From assembly GCF_008364825.1 (NCBI RefSeq), contig NZ_VTTO01000011.1, forward strand, positions 30,095 to 94,094: DNA of 64,000 bases. The letters run 5' to 3'. Position 1 is the first letter of the stretch. Each line of letters begins with the position of its first letter. Shown here one piece after another: positions 29,787 to 39,189 of the stretch. The notes beneath the pieces are model-generated. The model was not told where the DNA came from and did no database searches. It saw only the letters and a program-made list of their open reading frames with translations. The stretch comes from Azospirillum sp. B21. GTDB taxonomy: Bacteria; Pseudomonadota; Alphaproteobacteria; Azospirillales; Azospirillaceae. The position numbers were made by a program, and so were the translations under genes.

Positions 29787-31712
29787 TCATGCGACCAGCT
29801 CATGCAGGGCGTTTGCGACGCGCCGTATGACGGCAGTCCAGTCGCCCGGGGCGGTCTGGCGGAAGAGCCGCATGGTCGGATACCAGGGCGTGTCGTCACG
29901 GTCCAGAAGCCAGCGCCAGCAGCCGTCGTAGCGCGACATGACCCAGACCGGCTTTCCCAGCGCTCCGACGAGATGGGCGACCGAGGTGTCGACCGTGATC
30001 ACGAGATCAAGGCGCATCACCAGGGCCGCCGTGTCCGCGAAATCGGTGACTGCTCCCATCGGATCGTGGATGTCCATCCCCACCGGCGGATCGGCGAGCT
30101 GCGCCGCCGGCCCGCCCATCTGCAGGTTCACGAAGCGCAGGTTCGGCACCTCGGCCAGGGGCGCCAGGTCCCGCAGGGTCATGCTGCGCCGCCTGTCGGT
30201 CAGGTTCGCGCGCAGCAGGCTTGGGCGGGGGTCTCCCGACCACACCAACCCGACCCGCAGTCCAGTGCCCGGCAGGGGCTGGCCCAGCCATTTGCCGATC
30301 GCCTCGGCGGGCGGGTAGAGGTAGGGAATGCTGCCGGGAATCGTGTCCAGTTCGGTGCCGAGCAGCCGCGGCAGGCTCATCAGCGGGCAATGGAACTCCG
30401 GCTTCGGGAAGGGGTCGGTCAGCGCATGAACCGCATCCACGCCGGGCATGCCGGCGACCAGCCGCTTCAGTGCCGGCTGGACCGCCAACACCACGCGCCC
30501 GCCCAGCGCCGCGACCAACGGGGCGTAGCGGACGAAATGCAGGGTGTCGCCGTGCCCCTGTTCGGCGTGCAGCAGGATGGTGGCGCCATTCAGCGGTTCG
30601 CCCCGCCAAGCCCGCAACTGCCCATTCACCGTCGGCAGCTGGCCGGTTTCCCAGCGGGCCTCGTAATACTCCCAGCCTTCCTTGAGCCGGCCGGCCTTGA
30701 GCAGGGCCAGAGACAGGTTGAAGCGGGCGTCGGGATGCTTCGGTTCGGCGGCCAGGGTGCGGTGGAACAGGCGCTCGGCTTCATCCAACCGGCCGAGGTC
30801 TAGGTTGACGATGCCGAGATTGTTCAGCGCCGACACATGTGACGGGTTGATCTGCAGGGCTCGCCGGCACAGTATCGCCGCCTCGGCGAAGTCGTCGCCG
30901 TTCCGGGCCTGTGATCGCTGGACGTAACCGAGGTTGGCGTAGGGATCGGGATGGTCCGGCTTGAGCGCCACGGAGCGGCGGCAGAAGCCGATGGCGCCCG
31001 GGCCGTCGTTCAGCTCCCACACCGCGCTGGCCAGGTTGTTCCACGCCCCCGGGTGATCGGGGGACAGGCGCAGGGCCCGGCGGAAGGCTGTAGCGGCCTG
31101 AGCATGGTTCTTTTCCCGCGAGGCGGTCGCGCCGAGGTTGACGTAGGCCTGTACCGTTGCCGGTTCCAGCGCCACCGCCGCCCGATAAGCGACGCCGGCG
31201 TCGGCCAACCGTCCCGACAGCAGGCGGGAATCAGCAACGGCCAGGAGTTCGCTCGCCGTGGCCACGCGCAGGCGGCAGAAGCGCTCCAGCAGGGCCGACG
31301 CATTGTCGCCCGGTCGGGGTTGCCTGTGGAGGTTGGCAAGCGACTCCGGATAGGCCGGATTGAGCGTCAGCGCCAGACGGTACTGCTCTCGCGCCTCGTC
31401 CGCTCGGCCGAGCGCGCGGAACGCTTCACCAAGGCTGTTGCGGTAGTAGGCCTGTGCCCTGTCGACCACGAGTGCCCGCCGCACCCAGCGGCTGGCCGCC
31501 TCCGCCGCCCCAGCTTGCAGTGCTGTCACGCCAAGCAGGTGGAGGACGTCGCCATGCGACGGCTCGGCGGACAGAATAGCCCGGTACAGTCTGCCCGCTG
31601 CGGCATCCCCTGCCTTATGCCGAGCCACCGCGGAGGCGAGCATCGACCTTACGTCGGGCAGCGTGGCCTTTTGGCCTTCCCCGACCTCAGGTTTGCAGGC
31701 CAACTGGCCCAT
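29787..31712 (-). CDS. TPR protein with C-terminal GT9-like domain
   Basis: The 641-residue protein converges with the giant adhesin gene across 127 bases. TPRs fill about residues 20-345 (NLGATASREKNHAQAATAF, LNNLGIVNLDLGRLDEAERL). The C-terminal GT9-like half shows ILLHAEQGHGDTLHFVRY, LRVGLVWSGDPRPS, a TVDTSVAHLVGALGKPVW pocket motif and DDTPWYPTMRLFRQ. The upstream repeats are longer than in the two sister proteins. The gene probably belongs to the same surface-glycan system. Substrate and acceptor are unknown. Confidence 0.85.
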   Translation of the reverse strand: MGQLACKPEVGEGQKATLPDVRSMLASAVARHKAGDAAAGRLYRAILSAEPSHGDVLHLLGVTALQAGAAEAASRWVRRALVVDRAQAYYRNSLGEAFRALGRADEAREQYRLALTLNPAYPESLANLHRQPRPGDNASALLERFCRLRVATASELLAVADSRLLSGRLADAGVAYRAAVALEPATVQAYVNLGATASREKNHAQAATAFRRALRLSPDHPGAWNNLASAVWELNDGPGAIGFCRRSVALKPDHPDPYANLGYVQRSQARNGDDFAEAAILCRRALQINPSHVSALNNLGIVNLDLGRLDEAERLFHRTLAAEPKHPDARFNLSLALLKAGRLKEGWEYYEARWETGQLPTVNGQLRAWRGEPLNGATILLHAEQGHGDTLHFVRYAPLVAALGGRVVLAVQPALKRLVAGMPGVDAVHALTDPFPKPEFHCPLMSLPRLLGTELDTIPGSIPYLYPPAEAIGKWLGQPLPGTGLRVGLVWSGDPRPSLLRANLTDRRRSMTLRDLAPLAEVPNLRFVNLQMGGPAAQLADPPVGMDIHDPMGAVTDFADTAALVMRLDLVITVDTSVAHLVGALGKPVWVMSRYDGCWRWLLDRDDTPWYPTMRLFRQTAPGDWTAVIRRVANALHELVA

Positions 31713-32257
31713 GTCCTCACCTCATCTCCGATGCGTCAGAAAGTCTGTTGAAATACATAACGCTTTCCGGCGCCAAAGCCAGCATCGCTCAGATGCTGGA
31801 CCGGCCTGAGAGTAGCTGGACTGGGGCGCGGTACGGTTCGATGAGATGCCCGGCTGCGGTAGATTGAACCGCAACCGGAGCTCTTGGAGATGGACAAGGA
31901 ACAGGAACGTAAGCCCGAGGGGGCGCCGGAGCGCGCCCGCAACGCTGGCGCAGGCGCCCCTCGGGCGTGGACGCCAGCACGCCCCAACGTGTTTCTCCGC
32001 GGCGCGCAAGAAGGTGGCGGCGGTGACGCGCCTGCTGCGCGCCGACCACCTGCGGACTTATCAGCCGCCGTGCGCCGAGCTACCCTTGGCCGCCTGAACA
32101 AGCTCAGCCAGGTGTCTCGTTTCCGGGCCGCGGTTCATCCCGACGGGCCAAGAAGCGGACACCGGGCTGGTTCGCCTGATCGCCCGGCACAGCGTCGGCA
32201 GTACTTCCCTACCGTCGCTTACGAGCAATCCTTCGCCAAAAGCCGAGGGTCGTGGAC
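31713..32257. other. Intergenic region with no recognisable gene
   Basis: About 545 bases separate a TPR-GT gene from a lipoprotein gene that is transcribed in the same (minus) direction. Short open frames exist on both strands (for example 31884-32363 plus), but they are Arg/Pro/Ala-rich, overlap each other and look like GC-driven shadows. A decayed mobile element cannot be excluded. Confidence 0.4.
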
Positions 32258-32572
32258 TTACCAGGAGGAGGAGGACGAGCCGGCGGTGTTGGGCAGCGAA
32301 CGGCGGGTCATGCCCTCGCCCATACCGCGCTCGTTCGGCGAGATGGTCTCATTGTTTTCGTAGGCCGTGCCGCTGGAACCGGAGCCGGCCCGGCTGGGGT
32401 TGTTCAGCGACTCCTTCGACATGTCCTGTCCCATGCCGCGGGTGTCGGGCGATATGACCTGTTCGTTCACGCCCGAACTGCCGGAGGTGCCATAGCCGCT
32501 GTTGGAGTCGGACGCGCAGCCGGCGAGGATCATGGTCAAGGAAGCGGTCGCAATGATGAGGGCGTGTCGCAT
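32258..32572 (-). CDS. Small lipoprotein with two SPxxRGMG repeats
   Basis: The protein has 104 residues. It starts at the ATG at 32572, with GGAG seven bases upstream; a longer frame to 32632 has no support. Residues 1-19 form a lipoprotein signal with lipobox LAGC (Cys19). The mature part is Ser/Gly/Asn-rich and holds two similar segments, VISPDTRGMGQDMSKESL and TISPNERGMGEGMTRRSL. It is not recognised as a named family. It is probably anchored to a membrane on the periplasmic side; function is unknown. Confidence 0.75.
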   Translation of the reverse strand: MRHALIIATASLTMILAGCASDSNSGYGTSGSSGVNEQVISPDTRGMGQDMSKESLNNPSRAGSGSSGTAYENNETISPNERGMGEGMTRRSLPNTAGSSSSSW

Positions 32573-32880
32573 CAGTTCACTCCATCCGGTGATTTCCTGG
32601 ATTTCACCCTCCCAGAAGGACCGGAACATCACGTCCGTTCCGGATTTTACTGCAGGGCCTGATCACGACAACCCGACGGCGCAGCTTCGGTTCCCACAGA
32701 TGTTATGTGGAGACGGCGATCGGCTCCGAAAATTCCGTCGAAACCGACGTCACATGCCCAGTCTGAATCCCCGCTGAGCCGGGACCGCCGACCACGCTGC
32801 CGCATGAGGAGCCTGCTGCGTGAGGGCGAGCGGACCGGTCGACCCCAAGGCTCGAGCGGACCGGCTGATGCACCGACGGA
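32573..32880. other. Intergenic region without a supported gene
   Basis: About 308 bases lie between the DUF421 gene and the lipoprotein gene, both on the minus strand. I see the lipoprotein ribosome site but no clear promoter, terminator or gene. Frames running through it are shadows of the neighbour. Confidence 0.4.
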
Positions 32881-33399
32881 TCAAAGGCGGCCGACCGCTT
32901 CGAGCGTCGGCGGATCGGGATCGGTCCCGCCTTCCTCTCCCGGCACGACGCTGAAGGAGCCGTCGGTCTCCAGCACGACGGCCAGCACGCCGTCCAACTG
33001 CCTGCGTCCTTGGGCGCGCAGGACGGCCATCACCTCTTCCCGGGTGACGCGCTGCTGTTTCAGGGCACCCGGCAGAAACTCGCCCCGGTAGACGAGCAAT
33101 GTCGGCTGCGCCTTGATGATCGCCTGGAAGCGTGGCGAGCGGACCGACGCCCAGGTGATCGCGTACTGCAGCAGGATCAGCAATGCCAGCGCCAGCACCC
33201 CTTCGGCCAGCGCCACCGATTTGCTGAGCAGCACGGTGGCGAGCGTCGAGCCGAGCGCCACCGTCACCACCAGATCGAAGGCGTTCATCTTGGTCAGGGT
33301 CCGCTTGCCGGACACCCGCAGCAGCAGCACCAGTGCGGCATAGGCGAGCACGCCGACCACCAGCACCCTGACCAGACCGGTCCAACTGTCGAAGAACAT
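32881..33399 (-). CDS. DUF421/YetF-family membrane protein
   Basis: The 172-residue protein starts at ATG 33399, six bases after AGGA; ATG 33414 is a weaker alternative. Three hydrophobic segments occupy about residues 8-85. They are followed by the family signature RVSGKRTLTKMNAFDLVVTV and VALGSTLATVLLSK. The cytoplasmic C-terminal part (about 95-150) has LLVYRGEFLPGALKQQRVTR and EEVMAVLRAQGRRQLDGV, the conserved DUF421 lower domain. Function is unknown; Bacillus relatives affect spores. It is divergent to the DUF2254 gene, so the two membrane proteins may share control. Confidence 0.88.
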   Translation of the reverse strand: MFFDSWTGLVRVLVVGVLAYAALVLLLRVSGKRTLTKMNAFDLVVTVALGSTLATVLLSKSVALAEGVLALALLILLQYAITWASVRSPRFQAIIKAQPTLLVYRGEFLPGALKQQRVTREEVMAVLRAQGRRQLDGVLAVVLETDGSFSVVPGEEGGTDPDPPTLEAVGRL

Positions 33400-33621
33400 T
33401 CCGTTTCCTTTCATCCTTTGGCCGGCCAACCTCGCTTGCGGCCGGGAGTTCCGGATCACGGTGCCGCCGCGAAAGAGGCAGGCAAGCCCCCACCAATGCG
33501 CCGGTCGGCAGGCAATGGGCGTGGCAGATGCAGTCGAGCCTGCACGCAAGGCCGGAAAGGACCATGTTATCCCTCTGCGGCGGCGGGAAGGCCGCTCGCC
33601 GTCCGATCCGCTTCCGCTGGG

Positions 33622-34929
33622 GTGAATCGTTTGAAGGGGCGCCTGCTCTACTACTGGATGTTCCTGCGCGAAAGCCTGTGGTTCGTGCCGCTGCTGATGA
33701 GCATCGCGGCGACGGCGCTGGCCGTCCTTCTCGTCACCGAAGGCGAGGTGCTGCCCGACGGGGCGGCCGAGCTGTGGCTGATCTACAGCGGCGATCCCGA
33801 AAGCGCACGCCAGCTGCTGGGGGCGCTGCTGTCGGGCATCATCACCATGACGTCGCTGGTGGTCTCCATTACCGTCGTGGTGTTGACCCTGGCCGCCGGA
33901 CAGCTGGGTCCACGTCTGGTGCGGAACTTCATCGGCGATCCCCAGACCCAGACGGTGCTTGGACTGTTCGTCGCGACGATCCTCTACCTCCTGGTGGTTT
34001 TCCGCAGCATCGGCGCCCCCTCCGACAATGCGATTCCCCATTTCGCGATCAGCGTCGGCACGGCCCTTTCGGCCCTGTGCCTGTTCGTCCTGCTGTTCTT
34101 CGTGCACAAGCTGGCGCGATCGATCATGTACGACAACGCCGTGCGCGACGTTTCCCACCAGCTGCGGGCATCCATCGATCTGCTGTTGCCGGAGGAGGGG
34201 ACGCCCGAGATGCCGCCGCCGGTGCCGGCCGATGCGGCGCGCATCGGGTTCGGGCGCGACGGATACATACAGGCGGCCGACTTCGACATGCTGGTGCGCA
34301 TCGCCTGCGACGCCGATGCGGTCATCTGGCTCGACGTGCGGCCCGGGCGTTTCGTGCTCGCGCGCGGATGCCATGTCGCTGTGCACCCGCCCGACGCCTG
34401 CAGCGATGCGCTGCGTGAGGCTTTGGAGAAAGCCTTCATCATCGGCACGGAACGGACACCGACCCAGGACCTGGAATATGGCATCCGCCAGCTGGTGGAG
34501 ATGGCTCTGCGTGCCCTGTCGCCGGGCATCAACGACGTCTATACGGCCCTGACCGTGATCGACATGCTGTCCTCCGCCTTGTCGCGCATCTTCGACCGGC
34601 CGTTGGAGGCCGCGCTGCTCCGCGATGCCCGGCAGCGCGTGCGGGTGGTCCGCGACGTGACGAAGCATGATGGTCTGGTGCGCGCTGCCTTCGACCAGCT
34701 CCGTCAGGCGGGAGCCGGAATGCCGGCCGTGCTGATCCGGATGACGGAAGCCCTCGCAGCCCTTGCGCCCTACGCTTGCGATGAGGCGCGGAGGCGGCCT
34801 TTGCTGGATCAGATCACCCTGATCGAGATGGAAGGGAAGCGCGGCGACTTCCTCGACCGTGACCGCGAAGCGCTGTTCGCCCGCTGCCGCGACGCCCGGG
34901 AGAGTCTGACCGTACACCCCGGTCGTTGA
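33622..34929 (+). CDS. DUF2254 family membrane protein
   Basis: The protein has 435 residues if it starts at the GTG at 33622 (VNRLKGRLLYY). No strong ribosome site is visible, so the start is uncertain. Two N-terminal membrane helices (about residues 18-38 and 70-95), followed by two more (about 110-165), match the DUF2254 pattern. Conserved segments are SLVVSITVVVLTLAAGQLGPR and RALSPGINDVYTALTVID. The C-terminal half is soluble. The family has no proven function; an ion-channel-like role has been proposed. It is divergent from DUF421. Confidence 0.82.
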   Translation: MNRLKGRLLYYWMFLRESLWFVPLLMSIAATALAVLLVTEGEVLPDGAAELWLIYSGDPESARQLLGALLSGIITMTSLVVSITVVVLTLAAGQLGPRLVRNFIGDPQTQTVLGLFVATILYLLVVFRSIGAPSDNAIPHFAISVGTALSALCLFVLLFFVHKLARSIMYDNAVRDVSHQLRASIDLLLPEEGTPEMPPPVPADAARIGFGRDGYIQAADFDMLVRIACDADAVIWLDVRPGRFVLARGCHVAVHPPDACSDALREALEKAFIIGTERTPTQDLEYGIRQLVEMALRALSPGINDVYTALTVIDMLSSALSRIFDRPLEAALLRDARQRVRVVRDVTKHDGLVRAAFDQLRQAGAGMPAVLIRMTEALAALAPYACDEARRRPLLDQITLIEMEGKRGDFLDRDREALFARCRDARESLTVHPGR

Positions 34930-35094
34930 TCGGGGCGGGCCGCCCTGGATGGAGCAACTCATCATTCTTGAGAGGCGGCGGGTTTCATTGGCCTTGAACG
35001 ACCCCATGTCTACGGCTCCCGGCTGGGGCTCCCGGCCTTGGTCGGGCTTGGTCTTTCCTGCGTCAGCCCTTGAACCCCAGCGAGGAAGGGAACG

Positions 35095-35961
35095 ATGAGC
35101 AACCTGAGCAAAGTCCTCGGCGTCATCCTGGCCAGCGGGCTCGCCGGCCGTACGGGCCGGGGGCCGGCCTTTGCCGCTGCCATGCCTCTGCTCCTCGGCA
35201 AGAAGGGCAAGAAGAAAAAGAAACACTTCTACGGCCACGGCTATGGTGGTCCGCATGGGATTCCCCATGGACCGGCCGCAGGGTTGGGCGGGCTGGCGGG
35301 CGGATTGGCGGGCGGCCATGGTTCGGGGCTGCTGCAGAAGGCGGGGCTCGCCTCGCTGGCTTATCTTGCCTACCGCGCATATCAGGACAGCCAGAAGCCG
35401 GCGCCGACCGGATCGCAGCCTCCTCCTCCCGCTGCCGGTGGTCCGCTGGGCGGCATCCTCGACCGGTTGGGTCTCGGTGGCGTGTTTGGCGGCGCCTTGG
35501 GCGGTGGTGCGATGGGAGGCGGTTCCACGGGCGGCAGCGTCATGGGCGGTGGTGCGGCGGGTGGTCTCGGCGATCGTCTGGCCGGGGTGCTGCGCGGCGG
35601 GACGCCGGAACCCGATCTGGGCGATGCCAAGGCGCTTCTGCTGATCCGCGCCATGATCGCGGCGGCGAATGCGGATGGCCGGATATCGCCCGATGAACAG
35701 CGCCGCATCCTCGACAGCCTGGATGCCGCCCAGGCCGATCTGGAAGACCGGCGGATCGTCGAGGCGGAGTTGCGGTCGCCGCGCCCGATGGACGACATCG
35801 TCCGCGAGGTGCGCGATCCCGACACGGCGGAGCAGGTCTATCTCGCCTCAGAACTGGCGGTGCGCGGCGGCAGCGAGGTCGACCGCCAGTATCTGGCCTA
35901 CCTCGCTGCCCGCCTCGGCCTGTCGGATTCCCGGCGGCGGGAGCTGGACTCGATGGTGTGA
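35095..35961 (+). CDS. TerB/DUF533 (YebE-like) family protein
   Basis: The 288-residue protein starts after a good GAGGAAGGGAACG ribosome site. The N-terminal third is low-complexity: a hydrophobic stretch, a run of lysines near residues 36-44, then many Gly/His residues. Residues about 100-165 are almost pure Gly/Ala/Ser. Residues about 175-285 hold the DUF533 helical domain (KALLLIRAMIAAANADGRIS, an RRILDSLD segment, and ASELAVRGGSEVDRQYLAYL), related to TerB/tellurite-resistance folds. Its cellular role is unknown. It converges with the molybdopterin oxidoreductase gene. Confidence 0.8.
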   Translation: MSNLSKVLGVILASGLAGRTGRGPAFAAAMPLLLGKKGKKKKKHFYGHGYGGPHGIPHGPAAGLGGLAGGLAGGHGSGLLQKAGLASLAYLAYRAYQDSQKPAPTGSQPPPPAAGGPLGGILDRLGLGGVFGGALGGGAMGGGSTGGSVMGGGAAGGLGDRLAGVLRGGTPEPDLGDAKALLLIRAMIAAANADGRISPDEQRRILDSLDAAQADLEDRRIVEAELRSPRPMDDIVREVRDPDTAEQVYLASELAVRGGSEVDRQYLAYLAARLGLSDSRRRELDSMV

Positions 35962-35989
35962 CCCGCGCGCGGTCCGTCAAAGTGGACCG

Positions 35990-38299
35990 TCAGGGGCGTG
36001 CCCGCGGGTCCGTGACGATGCGCACCGGCACGCCCTTGGCGGCGGGGGTCTCCGAAGCCTCGTCATGGTACCAGAGCGGGATCAGCGGGTTCATTTCCGG
36101 ATAGTAGGAGCCGACGCAGCCGCGCGGCAGCAGGAAGGGCGTGACCGTCAGCCCGTCGACCCGGCGGTCGACGCCGTCGCCGGCATCGCCGGCCAGCCCG
36201 ACCACCTGCCCCTCCGACAGACCGGCCGCGGCGATGTCGGCCGGGTTCATCAGCAGCACGTCTCGCGTGCCCTCGATCCCGCGCAGCCGGTCGGAATAGC
36301 CGTAGATCGTGGTGTTGAACTGGTCGTTGGAGCGCATGGTGATCAGCCGGAAGCGGCCCGGCGCGTCTTCGAACCCGATGGCGCGCAGGTGCCCCGGCGG
36401 GGTGAAGTGGGCCTTGCCCGACGGGGTTTTCCAGATCCGTTCGCGCGCGGGATTGCCGCGGTAGAAGCCGCCCGGCGTGAAGACCCGTTCGTTGAAGCGG
36501 TGGAACTCCTGGGGATAGGTTTCTTCGATCAGGGCGCGGATGCGGCGATAGTCGGCCACCCATTCGTCCCATTTGACCTTCGGGTTCGGCGGCAGGGTCG
36601 CCTTGGCCATGCCGGCGACGATGGCGACCTCCGATTTCAGATCGGGGCTGGCCGGCGTGTTGTTGCCGAGCGAGCCGTGAATGCAGCTCAGGCTGTCCTC
36701 CATCGTCACCGCCTGTGCGCCGCTTTCCTGCAAATCCTCTTCCGAGCGGCCGAGGCAGGGCAGCAGGAAGGCGACCTCGCCGTTGATCAGGTGGCTGCGG
36801 TTCAGCTTGGTCGCGATCTGCACCGTCAGGCGCATGCGGGTCCATGCCGCCTCCATCCGGTCGCGCTCCGGGATGGCGCGGACGAAGTTGCCGCCCAGCC
36901 CGATGAAGGCCTTCACCTCGCCCGACAGGATCTTCTCGCAGGCCTTGACGGTGTTCAGCCCCTCCTTGCGCGGCGGCTCGAAGCCGAATTGTTCGGCCAA
37001 CCGGTCGAGCGGCACCAGCTCCGGCTTTTCGGAGATGCCGACGGTGCGCTGGCCCTGGACGTTGGAATGGCCGCGGACCGGCGAGACGCCGGTGCCGTCG
37101 CGCCCGATGTTGCCCTTCAGCAGCCACAGGTTCACCAGGGCGGCCAACGTTTCAGAGCCGCGCACATGCTGGGTCAGGCCCATGCCGTACATGGCGATGG
37201 AGCGATCCGCCTCGATGTAGATGTCTGCGGCCTGTTTCAGGTCTTCGCGGGTCAGGCCGGATTCCCGTTCGATCTCGTCCCAGCCGACGGCCTCCACCCG
37301 CGCCTTCATCTCGTCGAAGCCGACGGTGTGCTGCGCGATGAAGTCGGGGTCGATGACATGCCGCTTCTGGCTGGACCAGCGCGCATCCTCGGCTGCCAGC
37401 ACATGCTTGATCAGGCCTGTGATCGCGGCGATGTCGCCGCCGGCCTTGACCTGGAGATAGAGCGTCGAGATCCGCGTGTCCTTGCCGGTCAGCATCTCCA
37501 GCGGGCTCTGCGGGTTGCGGAAGCTCTCCAGGCCCTTCTCCCGCACGGGGTTGAAGGTGACGATCTTCGCGCCGCGCTTCACCGCCTGCTGCAGCGGGTG
37601 GAGAAGGCGGGGACTGTTGGAGCCGGTGTTCTGGCCGAAGAAGAAGATGGAGTCGCAGCTGTCGAAATCGTCCAGCACACAGGTGCCCACCGGCGATCCG
37701 ATGACCTTCTTCAGGCCGACCGAGGTCGTCTCGTGGCACATGTTGGAGCTGTCGGGCAGGTTGTTGTGCCCGTACAGCCGCGCGAACAGCGCGTAGAGGT
37801 AGGAGGTCTCCAGGCTGGCGCGGCCGGAGGCGTAGAAGACCGCCTGCTCCGGATCGATGGCGCGCAATTCCGCACCGATGGCGGCGAAGGCTTCCTCCCA
37901 ACTGCAGGGCACATAGCGGTCGGTGGCGAGGTCGTAGCGCATGGGGTGGGTGAGCCGCCCCTGCTGTTCCAGGTCGTGGTCCTTCCATCCCTTCAGTTCG
38001 CCGACGGTGTGTTGGGCGAAGAAGTCGGGCGTGCAGCGACGGCTGGTCAGCTCCCAGACCGTCGCCTTGGCACCATTCTCGCAGAATTCGAAGGTGTGCG
38101 GTTCGGCCGGCTTGCCCCAGGCGCAGGACACGCACATGAAGCCGCCGGGCTTGTTCTGACGGCGCAGCGTGTCGAGCACGGCGGGGGTCGGCCGCTCCTC
38201 CCCCATGATCCGGGCCATGGAGCCGACCGAACCCCAGCCGCCGGCGGGCTTGTCGTAATGCGGGGTGTTCTCGTCGTCCGACAGTCCGTCAATGCTCAT
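35990..38299 (-). CDS. YdeP/FdhF-family molybdopterin oxidoreductase
   Basis: The 769-residue protein matches the formate-dehydrogenase-alpha-like (YdeP) family in length and motifs. It has an N-terminal GGFMCVSCAWGKP plus FEFCENGAKA cysteine cluster, SSNMCHETTSVGL near the active site, GQNTGSNSPRLLHPLQQAV and GMGLTQHVRGSETL for cofactor binding, and a C-terminal molydopterin-dinucleotide domain ending with YYPEMNPLIPLWYHDEAS. Family members bind Mo-bis-MGD and are linked to acid resistance in Escherichia coli, but the true substrate is unsettled. No partner subunit lies nearby. Confidence 0.88.
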   Translation of the reverse strand: MSIDGLSDDENTPHYDKPAGGWGSVGSMARIMGEERPTPAVLDTLRRQNKPGGFMCVSCAWGKPAEPHTFEFCENGAKATVWELTSRRCTPDFFAQHTVGELKGWKDHDLEQQGRLTHPMRYDLATDRYVPCSWEEAFAAIGAELRAIDPEQAVFYASGRASLETSYLYALFARLYGHNNLPDSSNMCHETTSVGLKKVIGSPVGTCVLDDFDSCDSIFFFGQNTGSNSPRLLHPLQQAVKRGAKIVTFNPVREKGLESFRNPQSPLEMLTGKDTRISTLYLQVKAGGDIAAITGLIKHVLAAEDARWSSQKRHVIDPDFIAQHTVGFDEMKARVEAVGWDEIERESGLTREDLKQAADIYIEADRSIAMYGMGLTQHVRGSETLAALVNLWLLKGNIGRDGTGVSPVRGHSNVQGQRTVGISEKPELVPLDRLAEQFGFEPPRKEGLNTVKACEKILSGEVKAFIGLGGNFVRAIPERDRMEAAWTRMRLTVQIATKLNRSHLINGEVAFLLPCLGRSEEDLQESGAQAVTMEDSLSCIHGSLGNNTPASPDLKSEVAIVAGMAKATLPPNPKVKWDEWVADYRRIRALIEETYPQEFHRFNERVFTPGGFYRGNPARERIWKTPSGKAHFTPPGHLRAIGFEDAPGRFRLITMRSNDQFNTTIYGYSDRLRGIEGTRDVLLMNPADIAAAGLSEGQVVGLAGDAGDGVDRRVDGLTVTPFLLPRGCVGSYYPEMNPLIPLWYHDEASETPAAKGVPVRIVTDPRARP

Positions 38300-38615
38300 G
38301 GCGCGGGTCTTTCAGCGGATTGGACTCAAGATCAGGCGGGGCATAATCTTTGGGAGCGGTATCGCCACCAGCCCCCCCGGCTACGTCCAACCGGCCGAAT
38401 GGCGACAGGTTCCGCAGTGCCGCCGGGCTGATGGAGCCTCCGAACCACAGAATCCCACGCTACCCTGATGGCATATCCGCCCCGCTGAGCGGGGGACCGG
38501 CGCAATGGAGCCGGTCCGGTCCTGTTGGGAAAGGGGACAGGCCGCCGCAATGGTCGCGGTGGCCCCCGGGGAAGAGCCTCTGGGAAAAAATCACCAGGTC
38601 AGCGGAGAACCATTC
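38300..38615. other. Divergent intergenic region between the Mo-oxidoreductase and ferritin-like genes
   Basis: This gap of 316 bases separates divergent genes. It contains a hairpin with arms GGACCGG at 38494-38500 and CCGGTCC at 38511-38517, and a GGAG ribosome site for the gene at 38616. No other gene or RNA is evident. Promoters for both genes should lie here. Confidence 0.5.
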
Positions 38616-39128
38616 ATGCCCAGCGCCAAAGACAACCTGATCGCGTGGCTGCGCGATGCCCACGCCATGGAAAGCCAGGCGGTCGAGATGCTCGAGCGTC
38701 AGGTCGACCGCATCAAGAACTATCCGGAAATGTTGGCGAAGGCCCAGGAGCACATCGACGTTTCCAACCGTCAGGCGGAACGGCTGAGCCAGTGCCTGCA
38801 GTCGCTCGGCAGCAGCACCTCTTCGATCAAGACCGGGGTCGGCATGCTGATCGGCAATGCCCAGTCGCTGTCGGGCGTGTTCGCCGACGACGAGATCGTG
38901 AAGGCCGGAATCTTCAACTATGCCTTCGAGCATTTCGAGATCGCCAACTACCGCGCCCTGATCGCCGCCGCCAACCGGGCCGGCGAGCCGGAGATCGCCC
39001 GCACGCTTCAGCAGAGCCTGGACGAGGAGATGGAGATGGCCTCCTGGCTGGAGCAGCGGCTGCCGCAGGTCACCGAAACCTTCCTGACGCGCCAGGAAGC
39101 CGGGGCGCCCGCCGAAGCCAAGCGCTGA
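38616..39128 (+). CDS. DUF892 (YciE/YciF) ferritin-like protein
   Basis: The protein has 170 residues. The family layout of four long helices is visible: LIAWLRDAHAMESQAVEML, a His/Glu-containing second helix, NYAFEHFEIANYRALIAA and the EIARTLQQSLDEEMEMASW segment. DUF892 proteins form ferritin-like dimers with a di-iron site and are linked to stress. Metal ligands are plausible at the H/E positions in the first and third helices, but I cannot verify them. An intrinsic terminator follows immediately. Confidence 0.85.
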   Translation: MPSAKDNLIAWLRDAHAMESQAVEMLERQVDRIKNYPEMLAKAQEHIDVSNRQAERLSQCLQSLGSSTSSIKTGVGMLIGNAQSLSGVFADDEIVKAGIFNYAFEHFEIANYRALIAAANRAGEPEIARTLQQSLDEEMEMASWLEQRLPQVTETFLTRQEAGAPAEAKR

Positions 39129-39144
39129 CCGGCCGGGTGCCGGG

Positions 39145-39168
39145 AAGCGGGCCGTATGGCCCGCTTTC
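39145..39168 (+). terminator. Intrinsic terminator after the DUF892 gene
   Basis: The 9-bp perfect stem AAGCGGGCC / GGCCCGCTT flanks a four-base loop (GTAT). It is followed by TTCC, a weak T-run, seventeen bases after the stop codon. Confidence 0.65.
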
Positions 39169-39189
39169 CGGCGTTCCTATTCCCGGATC

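Noticed and set aside
31884..32363. A 159-residue plus-strand open frame
   Set aside because: It is low-complexity, overlaps the lipoprotein gene on the opposite strand and shows no domain.
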